From Gymnothorax reevesii (Eukaryota; Chordata; Actinopteri; Anguilliformes; Muraenidae): a DNA stretch of 64,000 bases. The stretch covers positions 3,878,001-3,942,000 of the forward strand of contig CM056573.1 in NCBI GenBank assembly GCA_029721435.1, written 5' to 3'. The notes below the pieces were generated by a model that was not told where the DNA came from, searched no databases, and was given only the letters and a program-made list of their open reading frames with translations. The position numbers and the translations under genes were made by a program. Of this stretch, positions 36,180 to 46,999 are shown in pieces. The first letter of the stretch is position 1. Each line of letters begins with the position of its first letter.

Positions 36180-37620
36180 ATAAATAGCAGTATGTCAAAA
36201 AAAAAAAATCTGAATAAAGCGAGAATATATTCTTAATAATCTTCAGTTCAATATTTCAAATGTAGTGGAAATATTACACATTCAATTCCAAATCAAAAAA
36301 TTCAGACATTTGATCAAGTCTGGGTTATTCTTTTTCAGGAAGCAAAGGAGAGGAATATTAATCTGTTGAAAAAGTAGCAGTGTCGACAGCTTTTTATTCA
36401 AACTCAAACATCAAATTTAACTCAAGATTTAACTTCACTTTAAATTACTGTACACAGATATTTAGTTGCATAACCAATGTTTTTGATGTTTTTGATCCCT
36501 GCTGCACATCTGCGTTGCATCGAGTCAACCTGGCACCTAGAAACAGACATTTCAGCCCAGGATGGACAGACTACAGTCTATAGTTCCGGTAAATTTTTGG
36601 ATTTTTCTTCAGAAACTGCATTTTTAATGTCACCCCACAAGTTCTCAATGGAGTTGAGGTTGGGGATTGAGCTGGCCTCTCCATTACCTCAATCCTGTTT
36701 GTCTGGAGCCAAGGTGTTGCTCACTTACTTGTGTGTTTGGGGTTGTTGTCTTGTTGAAACACCCATTTCAGGGGCATTTTCTCTTCAGCATATGGCAACA
36801 TAATCTCTTCCAGTATTTTGATGTATTCAAACTGATCCATAATCCCTGATTTGATTAGGCCCAACACCATAGTATGAAAAACATCCCCATTCCATGATTT
36901 TTGCACCACCATGCTTCACTGCCGTCAGTGTTCTGCGGATTGAATTCAGTACCCGAGGGTCGAATTACATACTGTCAATGACCACCAGACCCGAAAAGAA
37001 CAATTTAACTCTCATCAGTAAACAGAATGTTATACCATTCCTCTTTGACCAATTGATGTGTTCCTTGGCTAATTTTAACCGAAACTGCATTTGCTATTTA
37101 TTCAACAATGGTGCTTTACAGGGGGCTTCTTGCTGATAGCTTAGTTTCGATCAAACGTCTACTGACTGGAACAGCTCTTACAGGTAATTTTAAATCATTG
37201 TTGATTTTTCTGTAGGTGATGATTGGCTGAATCTTTGCTGTTCTGACTATTCTTTGATCCGTTTTAACAGCAATGGCTCGTCACCTGTGTGTTTCAGGTT
37301 TTTGTTACCATTTGCAAGCACTTGAGAACACTGTAGCTGAGCATCCTGTCATTAGCTGCAATTCTTTATGTGTTTCCCCCTCCAATTAACTTTTTAATCA
37401 AATTACGTTGTTCCTCCAGACTGTCTGGAACGACCATTTTTACTTCGCAATTAAGAAGGAAATATATTTTATAGCAATGTGTTCTTCCTTAATAAATGAC
37501 AATTTATGATACCTGTTTCTTCACAGAATGAATGAATTCTCTAATTCACTCCACACTGCTATTATTTTGAACACGCCCTTTAATGAATGGGTCAGTTACT
37601 CAGAACAAGCAGCGTGCGTG
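36180..37620 (-). pseudogene. Tc1 element with decayed transposase
   Basis: On the minus strand the transposase runs from about 37450 (VVPDSLEEQR) to about 36480. A readable block at 36721-36912 gives SWNGDVFHTMVLGLIKSG and LKWVFQQDNNPKHTSK, the second catalytic aspartate block. Stops and shifts occur elsewhere. The outer arms are degraded, so boundaries are approximate. Confidence 0.75.
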
Positions 37621-37739
37621 TCATGACGGCCGGGTCTGTTTTTACTTGCCCTGCAGAAATATTACTACTATTAATAACCTGATAAACTACTGTTATTAAT
37701 GTTGTACTGCTATTTTTCACCAGATTCGGCTGAGCAGCA

Positions 37740-38560
37740 TCCTACTCAGACCTAAACCTAAACTAAAAACGTCACAAAAACAGAACAACATCTGCCCAAA
37801 CACCGCAGAGAAACATGGGAATCAAAGAAAGGATCAAACAAATTGAAAAACCTGTGCGCACAACCAGTCTCTTCCAACTGCAGCGGTTGCTCTTGGAATA
37901 GCAGACAGGTGGGGCCAATCAACCAATCAGCAGCCCCTGTGTTGTAGTGCATTTAATGTGTTACGCAGGAGGGTCAGTGGGGAAATGTGAAGCACGGCTG
38001 TGTGTAATTGTGCTGCACAATAATACCCCTGAGGGTTTGGTACCTGAGGCCGTCCTCTATCATCGGGGAGATACAGTAAGGAGACTGCAGTGTAGGATCC
38101 CTGTCCTTCCAAATGAGGTTTGAGAACAACTTTATTGGTTTGCTGAAAGACAAATGTACGTGGAAATGGGAGAGGAGTAGATGTAGATGGGCGCTGACAG
38201 CCATCGATTCAGACTATCCGTTTCACATGGTTATTTCGGGGAATGTGCCACGGAGCTGTAACTGAGAGAGACAATAGTTCCTGAATAATTTTTACACATG
38301 GGTATATTAAACTCACCCGGTTTGCTTGAAAGGGGATGAGTATTTCTGGGTTTTACCTCATTTTTATTCAAAACTAGAGGTGTAGAATTTGAATTAGCAA
38401 CCATATATTCAGAATTGCTCAAAAGATTTGATTAAAATGACGAGATTAGATAGATGTTGTCAGATTGCCCAGGTAAATAATAACATCATCTGCAAAGATT
38501 AAAATTACATGCTCTAATTCTGTTGTTTTTCATGGCCAGGATTTTTGTCTGCGCCCAGAT
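37740..38560 (-). pseudogene. LINE reverse transcriptase fragment (L1/Tx1 type), minus strand
   Basis: The reverse strand reads ADDVIIYLGNLTTS (catalytic ADD at about 38480), then KLFEQFSEYMVANSNSTPLV. After shifts come FSNLIWKDRDPTLQS, LPDDRGRPQVPNPQGYYCAA and QLHTAVLHISP. The order matches the palm and thumb of L1-type enzymes (YADDVLIYL, FIWNGK, PKxxGGLxxPN, YYxAAQL). Several frameshifts and stops. Confidence 0.7.
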
Positions 38561-38569
38561 AGTCAAACC

Positions 38570-39070
38570 TACAAGTCATAAAACTGCCCAATTCTCTCTA
38601 TACGGACTCATCACAGGACTGAGCTAAAAGAGGTCAAAAATACTGCAAGAGCTTCCGGCTAAACTAAGTTTCTCATCAAAGTTTATGGGGAGTTGGCAGG
38701 ATCAGACAAGGACATGGAGATGTGATGTTCTGTCTGCTTGATTACCTTATGAATAATACCATCAATGACTATCAGAGAAAATGAACAACTTCAATCACTA
38801 ATTATAACTACCCTCCAAAATACTGATCGACATACAGGCCTGTAACCTATTGACATTACCAAGACAAAGGACAATTAAATTAAGTAAGTATGAACTTAAG
38901 ACAAATCAAAAGGAAAATGACAGTCAATTAAAATATAATTTACCTGAGTAGCCAACTGCAAAGCTTTAATATTAATTTCTTTTCATCGAAACTAAAATGG
39001 TCAGTCCCTCATGTACAGCAGGGTCAACCACTAAAAGAATGGAGTCATCAGCAAATACACTGAATAATAG
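38570..39070. other. No recognisable feature
   Basis: May include further decayed LINE sequence. No readable motif. Confidence 0.35.
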
Positions 39071-39075
39071 GTTAA

Positions 39076-39270
39076 CCCTTAGAGTGCTGAAATAAATATA
39101 TATAAGTTGATTATCTAGTGCTGTTGAAAACCAATCAAGTGGGCACCTTGTTTAAAAGAGCTCCATTGGGAAGTCTTTTAAACTAGTTGCCATATGATTG
39201 GTTTTCCACAGCTTTGAATTTGATATCTTACATCATTAAGCAATGTTATTTGTGCTGAGTTCTCTAAGGG
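39076..39270 (+). mobile_element. TTAA-flanked MITE, copy 1 (195 bp)
   Basis: It begins CCCTTAGAGTGCTGA, ends TCTCTAAGGG and is flanked by TTAA on both sides (39072-39075 and 39271-39274). Internal text ('ctgttgaaaacc', 'aaaagagctcc', 'gttgccatatgattggtttt', 'atcttacatcatta') recurs at 49772 and, inverted, at 56607. TTAA plus CCC...GGG ends are the hallmark of piggyBac-type mobilisation. Confidence 0.8.
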
Positions 39271-39896
39271 TTAATCACACATCTCTGGTGCTGACAGATG
39301 TTAGTGCAGTGATGGTGCAGCTGGCGGTTTCTCCTCCGACGGCTCATCTCCTGTGCATAACTGGCCACTGTACGGTACATGAGCTCTGTACTGTACCAAA
39401 GCTGGGGGCCACTGCTTTGGATCATGCAGTGCGTCACCATCATACAGGCAATATAAAGAGGCCCCGGTTATTTGGCATGCGCTTCCTCTGAGGAAACGTG
39501 CACAGACGTCAGAATAGACGTGCACGACGCGCACGACCATCGTCAGAATAATTTATAATAATAAATATTATCAGATTAATAGAGCCACTGTGAGCTAAAT
39601 TGATAAAATTCATAAATTCCGAATGTGCTTGAACCTTTTTTCTACAATTACAACGATAGAACAGATTCAAAACCAAAAATCACCATTTTGAAAAGAATGT
39701 ATTATATTTCCAAAATATATATTTACAATATATTACAATGGTTACAGGGCAAATGAATATAAATTTATACATAGAATATTTAAGAAATCTGGCAGGACAT
39801 CTTTTTTCAAAAGAATAAAAGTGGAAAAAATTTTTTTGGAAAAAAAAAAAAAAAAGCTTACAAAGATTACTGAACACTGAATTAATAATAAAAGTA

Positions 39897-40495
39897 CATT
39901 ATATGGCCATAAGTATGTTGTATGTGGTTATCCCTCGGTTTGGGGAATTTTTCTCCTAGTTTGGACTTTGCTTCATAATGCACAGAGGGGAAGTCTTGAC
40001 GCTGCAATGCACTGCACCATGACATGCCAGGTGATTGATGTTCCCAACAGTTATGATGAGTGAACTCCACACATACACTAACATAGCAAATGAATGGGCC
40101 ACGCCCAAATCAGCAAAATTTTCTTTTTCTAACCAGTGATTTGTTGAAAGTTTGCTTGGCCCAATTCTTTTGCCGGGTTGTGTAGTTTGTCAATATCAAT
40201 GCAGGCACCTTGAATGGCCGGCACTGAGCGATGTGTAAACATCAGAATGCACACAGTCCTGACCTCAACCCCACTAAACATCACTGGGATTAATTTCAAA
40301 GACAACTTTAAGCCAGGTCTTCTCTCTCGAAATAACGGCCAGATTTCAACAGTCTGGCTGGAATGTAAGTTAATCCCTGTAGCAATGTTCTTCTATGGAG
40401 TGATAAAATGCAGGGGGACAAACTATATTGCCGCCAATTACTTTGCAATAGGATGGCGGATGAGCAGGTGTCCACATATTTTTGGCTATGTGGTG
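39897..40495 (+). mobile_element. Tc1/mariner deletion derivative
   Basis: It begins CATTATATGGCCATAAGTAT, ends 'ttttggctatgtggtg' and is flanked by TA on both sides. The interior has only the transposase 3' part ('cctgacctcaaccccactaa', then 'gagcaggtgtccacatattt'). It is about 600 bp and not autonomous. Confidence 0.75.
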
Positions 40496-41017
40496 TATGA
40501 GAAAATCAACCAGATAAAAATACTTAATAACATAATAAATAATGATGAGCTGATAAACAAAGATGATGGAAAATATTGTCTTAAAAATGGAATAGAAAAA
40601 TGTAGTAAAATTTTAGGCCAGGAGTGGTCTACAGTATATTACAGCTGATTCCCAGATTGACAAATTATTAAATATCAGTTGGATCACTTGACACCCTGAC
40701 GCCTTGCCCACTTGAGGTAAGAGCTCCTGACGTACTAAGTTAAGTGTTCACTAGCACAGTTTGCCAACAGGACTCTGTGTCTTCAGTCTGGATGGCCTGT
40801 GATGTTCCGCAGCACATCAGTGAGAACGTTGGATATTAAGTGTGCAATAATGTGCACTACAGGCCAAAATATTATGAACACCCTGCATTTTTTAAGATTT
40901 GGCAGATTTTTGTCATCGTAAAGTTAATTTTGAGCAACAAAAGCCTACAAAATGCCAGAAACTTGAATTGACTAAAAATGTTGCTTGAAATTCAACAACA
41001 GGGATTTCTCCTTACGG

Positions 41018-41762
41018 TGGATTTACACTGGTCTGGAGCGTCGATGCCGGCAAACGCTTTGTTTCCCTTGGTTTGGCCGCTTATGGGAAGTTCAGTGTTC
41101 CCAGTGACGTCGCTTTCTGTTATATGCTGCCCTGAAATAAGTACTCGCGCAAACGCTCGGTTTCAAACTAAATGTCCAGGTGTCTATGCCAAAATAAATA
41201 CCTCGTGTTAAAAAATCTCCTTAGTACACAACGCCTACTATCCCTTGATTGGATAATCATGTAACGGTTTGCTCTTTACAGCCCCTCCCCCTTCACATTC
41301 CTTCAGCTCCACCTTAATGAGCCGCAGGTGGAGCCCATCACGGCGGAGGTGTTACCGGAGTATTTGGGGTCGGCAGGTGCCAGCTCTGGTGCCTCAGTGG
41401 GGATGTTTATCGGCTCCCCTTTTTGGTTCAGGGTTCCTGTTTTGTTAGTTCTTTGGTTGAATTAAATTCAGTTCTGTTACCTCAGTCTTGGCACCAGTGA
41501 GTCTTTTTAGGTCCTAGTGCCCGCCGGATTACTGTTTGCGTCCGGCGGGCCAGAAACCGCAACAATTTGCTTCGCGTGTGCCAGATTCATTTCCATAAAC
41601 CTGGGCTGCCTCAGCTGCTTCGACACGCAGCAAGCACCAAATTTGACGTGCCGCACCCATCATGCATTGTGCCACTGCTTTGGATGCCCTTGCCGCTTAC
41701 AGAAACCGAGGGGGAGGCGTAAGCCTCAGCTGATGTGCTGGACCAGCGTTAATCCACTGTTA
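41018..41762. mobile_element. MITE-like insertion inside the Tc1 element
   Basis: The left text 'ggatttacactggtctggag' and the right text, reverse-complemented, 'ggattaacgctggtccagc' are related inverted ends. It is split by an LTR-like sequence at about 41262-41565. Confidence 0.45.
41262..41565 (+). mobile_element. Short LTR-like sequence
   Basis: It starts TGTAACGGTTTGC and ends GAAACCGCAACA, giving TG...CA ends with a short inverted repeat, and has ATTAAATTC and a C/T bias like the other LTR-like units. No target duplication is visible. Confidence 0.4.
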
Positions 41763-42409
41763 GCCTGGATTAGAGGCCCACAGACATGGGTTAATAGCTT
41801 TGCCAATAATAACTTTTTTGTAAACTTGTTGTTCAAACTGATTGTACTTTGTTGTCAAAAAAGCTGAACACAAGCATACTGTGCCCTCTGGGCGAAGTCT
41901 AGGTGGTCAGAACTTTGTGCTTCAGCAGGACAGGGACCCTAAGCACTCCTCCAAGCTGTGCCAAAGATATATGACAAAAGGCAATGGGCAGCAGTGCAGA
42001 TTTTTCACCCGTTGAGTTGCCGGGGGATGAACTTGACCGGGCGGTCAGAGGTGTGTCTGTCAGGTTCACAGGGGCTCATGAGGGGACTCCTGAAAGCCTG
42101 GAATGAGGTACCAGGAAGTTCTCTCCTTCAACTGCTGGAGATAATCGCTAGGATGTGTCATGCTATAATCAAGGCGAAGGGAGTGAACTTTTTGGAAAGT
42201 CGATTTTAAATATGTATATCTTTTAGCAAATAGTTTTGCACATTTCTGCTTATGATGTGTTTCTCTGTTATTCTGTTTTTTTTTTTTTTTTTGTTGCTGA
42301 AAATATAAAATATGCTTTCAGTAAAAAAAAAAAAGACCCAGCCAAATCCTGAGAAAATGCAGGGTGTTTGTAATATTTTGGCCTGATGTTCATTATATTT
42401 TGGCCTGTA

Positions 42410-43380
42410 GAGTACAGTAGTTATTAGGGTTCGGTTAAGAAAACACTTTTGTCACACACAATATTAAATGCATAAACCATTATTCAGTGCAGTTTCTATC
42501 TGAATATTTCTCAAGAGTCAGAGAAAGCCCACTTTCAACAGCTGATGTAATAGGGAGGTGATTACTTTGTGAAAGGCCTCATCTGAGTCATTCTTATTAT
42601 ACTGAAATTTCAAACAATACCATATTCCTCAAAAAACTGTAATTCTTTAAAACTACTAACCCATTATTTTAAAAGTATTCAGACAGTCGCTGGTTATAAA
42701 TCAGCAGTAATGTGCTATCAGAGGAATGCAAGCCCTGCAGTGACCCTTTCATACATGATTACTCCCAACCAGTTCCAGTTTACATTGCCTCATTAGCAGC
42801 CAAACATTAATTCCCCACTTAGGTTGCTCTAATGTTGTTGTTAATCTCGTTGTTACTTATAACAATAAGAATAAAGAATTTCATCTGATCTGATCTCCAA
42901 GAAAAATGTTTTCCATAATGAATGTATTAAAATATCATTTATTAAGACAAATCACATTTCTGGAAAAAAAAATTAATAATTTAGATTATTGCTGCCACAT
43001 ATTGGTTTTGCTTATTTAGGGAATAATTAGTTTGATTGCTAATCAGGCATACATGAATGGGAGCAGGTTGAGAGTAATGATGCACAATAAGGTGACGTTA
43101 CAGAGAGACTATTATACTAGTGACAGGAGTCACTGCAGAGCAACAGTCAAATACACATTCCTGCTCAATTCCAAATTACTATGATCTTAAGCATTAATAA
43201 ACACAAAATAGTGAGAAGGAAATGGCCAATAAATTTTCCCAAGGAATATGGTATTTTTATAACAAGTTCTTTTTCAAACCATGCTTCTGATACCGTATGA
43301 TATAGTACTATTTAGATCTGATTTTGAATTTTCAACTGACAACACTTACATATTACTGTAATCAATGTCTGACCAAAATG
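42410..43380. other. No gene seen
   Basis: AT-rich. Only the CTGAT-tail scrap at 42880 is recognisable. Confidence 0.4.
42840..42900 (+). repeat. LINE/SINE 3' tail
   Basis: 'aataaagaatttcatctgat' followed by repeated CTGAT is typical of the 3' tails of L2-like LINEs and their SINEs. The body is not recognisable. Confidence 0.4.
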
Positions 43381-43383
43381 ATT

Positions 43384-45960
43384 TCAAAAAAACCTCCCGG
43401 GAAAGTGTATAAATGGTTTACAACAATCAGTAGGCTGTGGCATCTGGAGTAAAATATTCAAATTACTGAAACTTGCATTTGCCAGTTTCCTTATGCAATT
43501 TCTCTCATCCCTTGGTAAATAATGACTCTTATATTCACAAATGAAATGGAGTAATATCACAGAAGAAACACAGCTTTTGAAAGCTGACTGGTAAAACCTA
43601 AAACATCTCATTCAATAATTTCATTATTGTACAGGTGATTAAAATTAGTAACATCCATGTCAAGAAAAGGACAACATCAAGTGATGAAATGTTTGTTTGA
43701 ATCCACATAACTTTCTATGAGTTCTAAGTTCTTTTCACAAAGCATAAACTTCATATACATGCTGAAATTAATTCTTAAATGCCAAATTCCAAGTCAGTAA
43801 AACCATAAACTGAAATGAGGGAAAATGTACAAATAAACACAGCATTTACATTGAACTGAACTGCAATACTTTGGCACCAGTGTATGAGCTTTAAGAACTG
43901 AAGTACTTACACAGGGTAGAAAGTTTTTCCAATGATATTTCCCTGATACAGAGAACAGAGTTTAGAAAAAGATTGAGTGGTTCTCAGCTGGAATCTCTTG
44001 CTAGATCAAGCAGACGGGGCATCCAGTCAACTGCCCCAACTCGCTAACTCCCAGCCAATCACGTCACACAATACTGAGCTGACTGCTCTGCAGACAATGT
44101 CTAGCAGAAGTTCGATTACCTATTCGCTATCGGCCAAATCGTTTGATCTATTTAAGCTCCAAGCATAATTCGCCATCCTGCTTCAGCATCCTTATTACAG
44201 TCATTCTGATTCTGCGCCTTAACTGACTCCAGCACACTGCTGCAACTTTCACACCACTTTATGTGCATTGTGATATTTTCCTTATTGTTTGTAAGAACAA
44301 ATTGCTCCCAAAGTTTACACTTGTGGCTGTTACATGACAAAATAGGGTTTTCAAATATTTTGAGTATTGATGTTACGATTAGAACAATCTTCATCAGGAT
44401 CGTCTGGATGAAGATTGCTCTGATCAGAACATTTGTTGTATTGAAAAATACATTTTTGGGGAGCATCGTCCATCAGTGTGTGGCCTTTATTTAGCATAGA
44501 TTCTCGATTGTCCTGCACCTGCATTAGAGAGGATGTACATCCTCTACTTTGTCAATTTTTCCAATATTTTCCCCCCCAAATGGCACTTAACCTCAGCCTA
44601 TTATGGGGGTTTTTATGGTTTTTCACCCGTCTGAGAGCAATGCAGATAGATATGTGGAAATCTATTATAATACATACAAAATAAAAAAAATTTGGAATCA
44701 AATATCTTCATTTTTCCACAATTTAACAAAGTTAAATTCAGCTGACAGCAGTGTTGGCTGATTCCATGTCTGAACACTCTTTACAGGTTACAAATGAATT
44801 AAACATCAGAGTTTGACTGGCTGAAGGGGGTACTCTTAGCTCACTTCTGTTGTTTGAAATGTTAGGTCTATCACCCGCAAACTGTGGATTCTGACCGGGA
44901 AATATCAATTTCATTCAATTATTCTGAGCTTGAGTTTGCATTGCTGGGACATCCTGCTCATCACGGTCAATTGTCTTCTGCTTTGTAATCCTGTTGCATT
45001 TGGTTGTTTCAACAAATGAGCTTGTTTGCAAGTCCTCTAGGGCGTGTTTGCAGCTCAATTTATTATTTTCAATGCACAACTGAGTTTTTGAAATGTACAC
45101 GCTAGTGTTTACTAGGCTAAGTAAGCCATCCCTTAGAAAGCTGGCTGTTGAAATGTAGCTGTTCGTAATGAAATTGCTGTACATATGCGGTCAGGAGAGG
45201 AGCTCTTTTGGCAGCAGGTCAATGTCATCTGTCAATGCACCTTGAAAACTAAGGAGTTGTATACATCCAATTCATGAATGCAGTAATATATACAGTATCT
45301 TCTGAACCATTCCATGCTCACACTGATGTCAATTTGAATGTGAATAAATGAACGCAAAGGCTAAACGGATAATCTGGATCTGTTATGGGAAACAGCTACA
45401 CTGCCTAAGGATGAATTTTTGCTGGAGTTGTACAATGTAAACTATAGACTCCGATGCTTGAAGAACAATGCCAATCATTAAATTATTGCTTGTTCATACA
45501 TTTATTGTGTTTATTGCACATAGTGTATTCATTTAATGAAAATGATCCTGGCACAAATGGTGTTGTACAAATCTTTTTCAGAAGGGTGATGGACATTTTG
45601 AAAATATATAAACTCTGTCAGTAGCTTTGTCACTTCAAGGAATATTTTTGTTTCTGAATATAGTATTGGACAGCTTCATCAACATTGCCTAATTTACACA
45701 GGTATTGCATTAAAAATTGGATTGTTTCGTCACTGGTATTTATTTTCCAAGCAATAAAATTTTATGGCATCGAAGAGAAAATATCCTCTAATACAGATCT
45801 TTTCATTGAGATACACACTTTGGAAATCTATTGATAATGGTAGTGCTTGGCAAGAGGGGGCCTCTGTTCTTGTTTTAATGTATTCATATTGCAAATTTGC
45901 TATTCAAGCAAACCAAAACAATTTATGTTCTTGTCTGCATACATTAAATCAAAATATTTA
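43384..45960 (-). pseudogene. Coding-like patches on the minus strand, unidentified
   Basis: Separate blocks read like protein: about 45910-45780 (LPLSIDFQSVYLNEKICIRG), 45770-45665 (ETIQFLMQYLCKLGNVDEAV), 45660-45555 (VTKLLTEFIYFQNVHHPSEK), 45184-44750 (CIENNKLSCKHALEDLQTSS and later), 44360-44180 (SCNSHKCKLWEQFVLTNNKE) and 43611-43384. The LCKLGNVDEAVQYY block resembles a helical-repeat protein. Frames change and stops intervene. I see no transposon motif and cannot name a parent gene. It may be a decayed host gene or retrocopy, or partly chance. Confidence 0.3.
44377..44425 (+). repeat. Short hairpin, 19-bp stem
   Basis: GATTAGAACAATCTTCATC (44377-44395) pairs with GATGAAGATTGCTCTGATC (44407-44425), 17 of 19 positions, with an 11-base loop. 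Confidence 0.7.
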
Positions 45961-45999
45961 AGACTTGTGCCACCACCGGAATATTACTGAAATGAATTC

Positions 46000-46985
46000 T
46001 TCTGTCATTCTCGATTGCCTGTTCTGTGCAGAATCAGTTTGCAAGTAGTTCAATCATGGACTTTCAAAACAAGCTCGTAAAAAAATGTCAGAACTCCGAC
46101 AGAAAAGAGCATCATCACAATGTACATTTAATCCATCCTCAACCTCCTTTAATTACTTTCAGACGTGAACGCGATCTCAGAGATCGGCTGGTTCATTCCG
46201 GTATTCATAGACCATCCCCATCTTCCTGGCTACTGACTCAACCTGTAGGTTTTTATCGCTGCGGGCACTGTACCCACTGTTCAAACTCTTCCACCATCAA
46301 AGAGCTTACACACCCACGTACGGGCGAAAAAAATTTACATCAATTCTTTCATAAACTGGAAGAGCACTCGTGTTATCTATATCTTGAAATGCCCGTGTGG
46401 TCTCGTATATGTGGGAAAAAATAAACGTCCTCTCAATCGCCAAATACAAGACTGCTGTTCACACAAAGAACGTAGACTATGTCATTGCACGTCATTACGA
46501 GCAGGCCAAACACAGGTCAGTGGCTTCGCTTAAATTCTGGGGGATTGAGAAAATTTACCCATCATTAAGGGGCGGAGACATTATTAACAAACTTCTCTGT
46601 AGAGAAGCGTTCTGGATTTTAACTCTTAACACAATATATGAAAACATGACTTTGTCTTGTTTCCTGTAATTTGCCTTTGACTTTTCTCATCTCTGTTAGT
46701 AACTGACTTTGCCGCATGTTTTTTTTCTCCCACTAATGAGATGTTGTTGTTTCTTTGTGGGAGGGGCTTCTTAATTGGTTCAGTCATTCCTGTGTGTGTG
46801 TGTGTGTGTGTGTGTCTGCCCATGTATGTGTAGAGGCCATTGGCTGTAAGCAAATTTTACCCCTCTATAGCAGGATATTTAATTTTGCATTGATGCCCAT
46901 GGCCCGCTGTTTTGACTCTGAAGACACTGTCGAAACGTTAGTCGCCTGCACCATAATAAATTGCCGAAGTAATTGTGTGCCCCAG
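46000..46985 (+). pseudogene. Penelope-like element 3' part with GIY-YIG remnant
   Basis: The frame from 46026 reads ITFRRERDLRDRLVHSG and FYRCGHCTHCSNSSTIKE (cysteine motif). A frameshift at about 46370 continues VIYILKCPCGLVYVGKNKRP, the GIY-YIG endonuclease motif, then shifts again to HYEQAKHRSVASLKFWGIE and GGDIINKLLCREAFWILTLN. Near the 3' end, 'cgaaacgttagtcgcctg' is typical of the Penelope/Neptune 3' region. The reverse transcriptase is missing (5'-truncated). Confidence 0.8.
46791..46816 (+). repeat. (TG)n microsatellite
   Basis: Thirteen TG units inside the Penelope-like 3' region. Confidence 0.95.
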
Positions 46986-46999
46986 TATTTCTCTCTTGG

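Larger units (their letters stand above)
40860..42407 (+). mobile_element. Tc1-type element with nested insertions
   Basis: The left end is CAGGCCAAAATATTATGAAC, flanked by TA. The right end carries the inverse twice: ...AATATTTTGGCCTG at 42385 and again at 42407, followed by TA. Transposase C-terminal pieces are at 41900-42209 (VLQQDRDPKHSSKLC, LLKAWNEVPGSS, CHAIIKAKGVNF). Between 41018 and 41762 other repeats are inserted. Confidence 0.75.
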
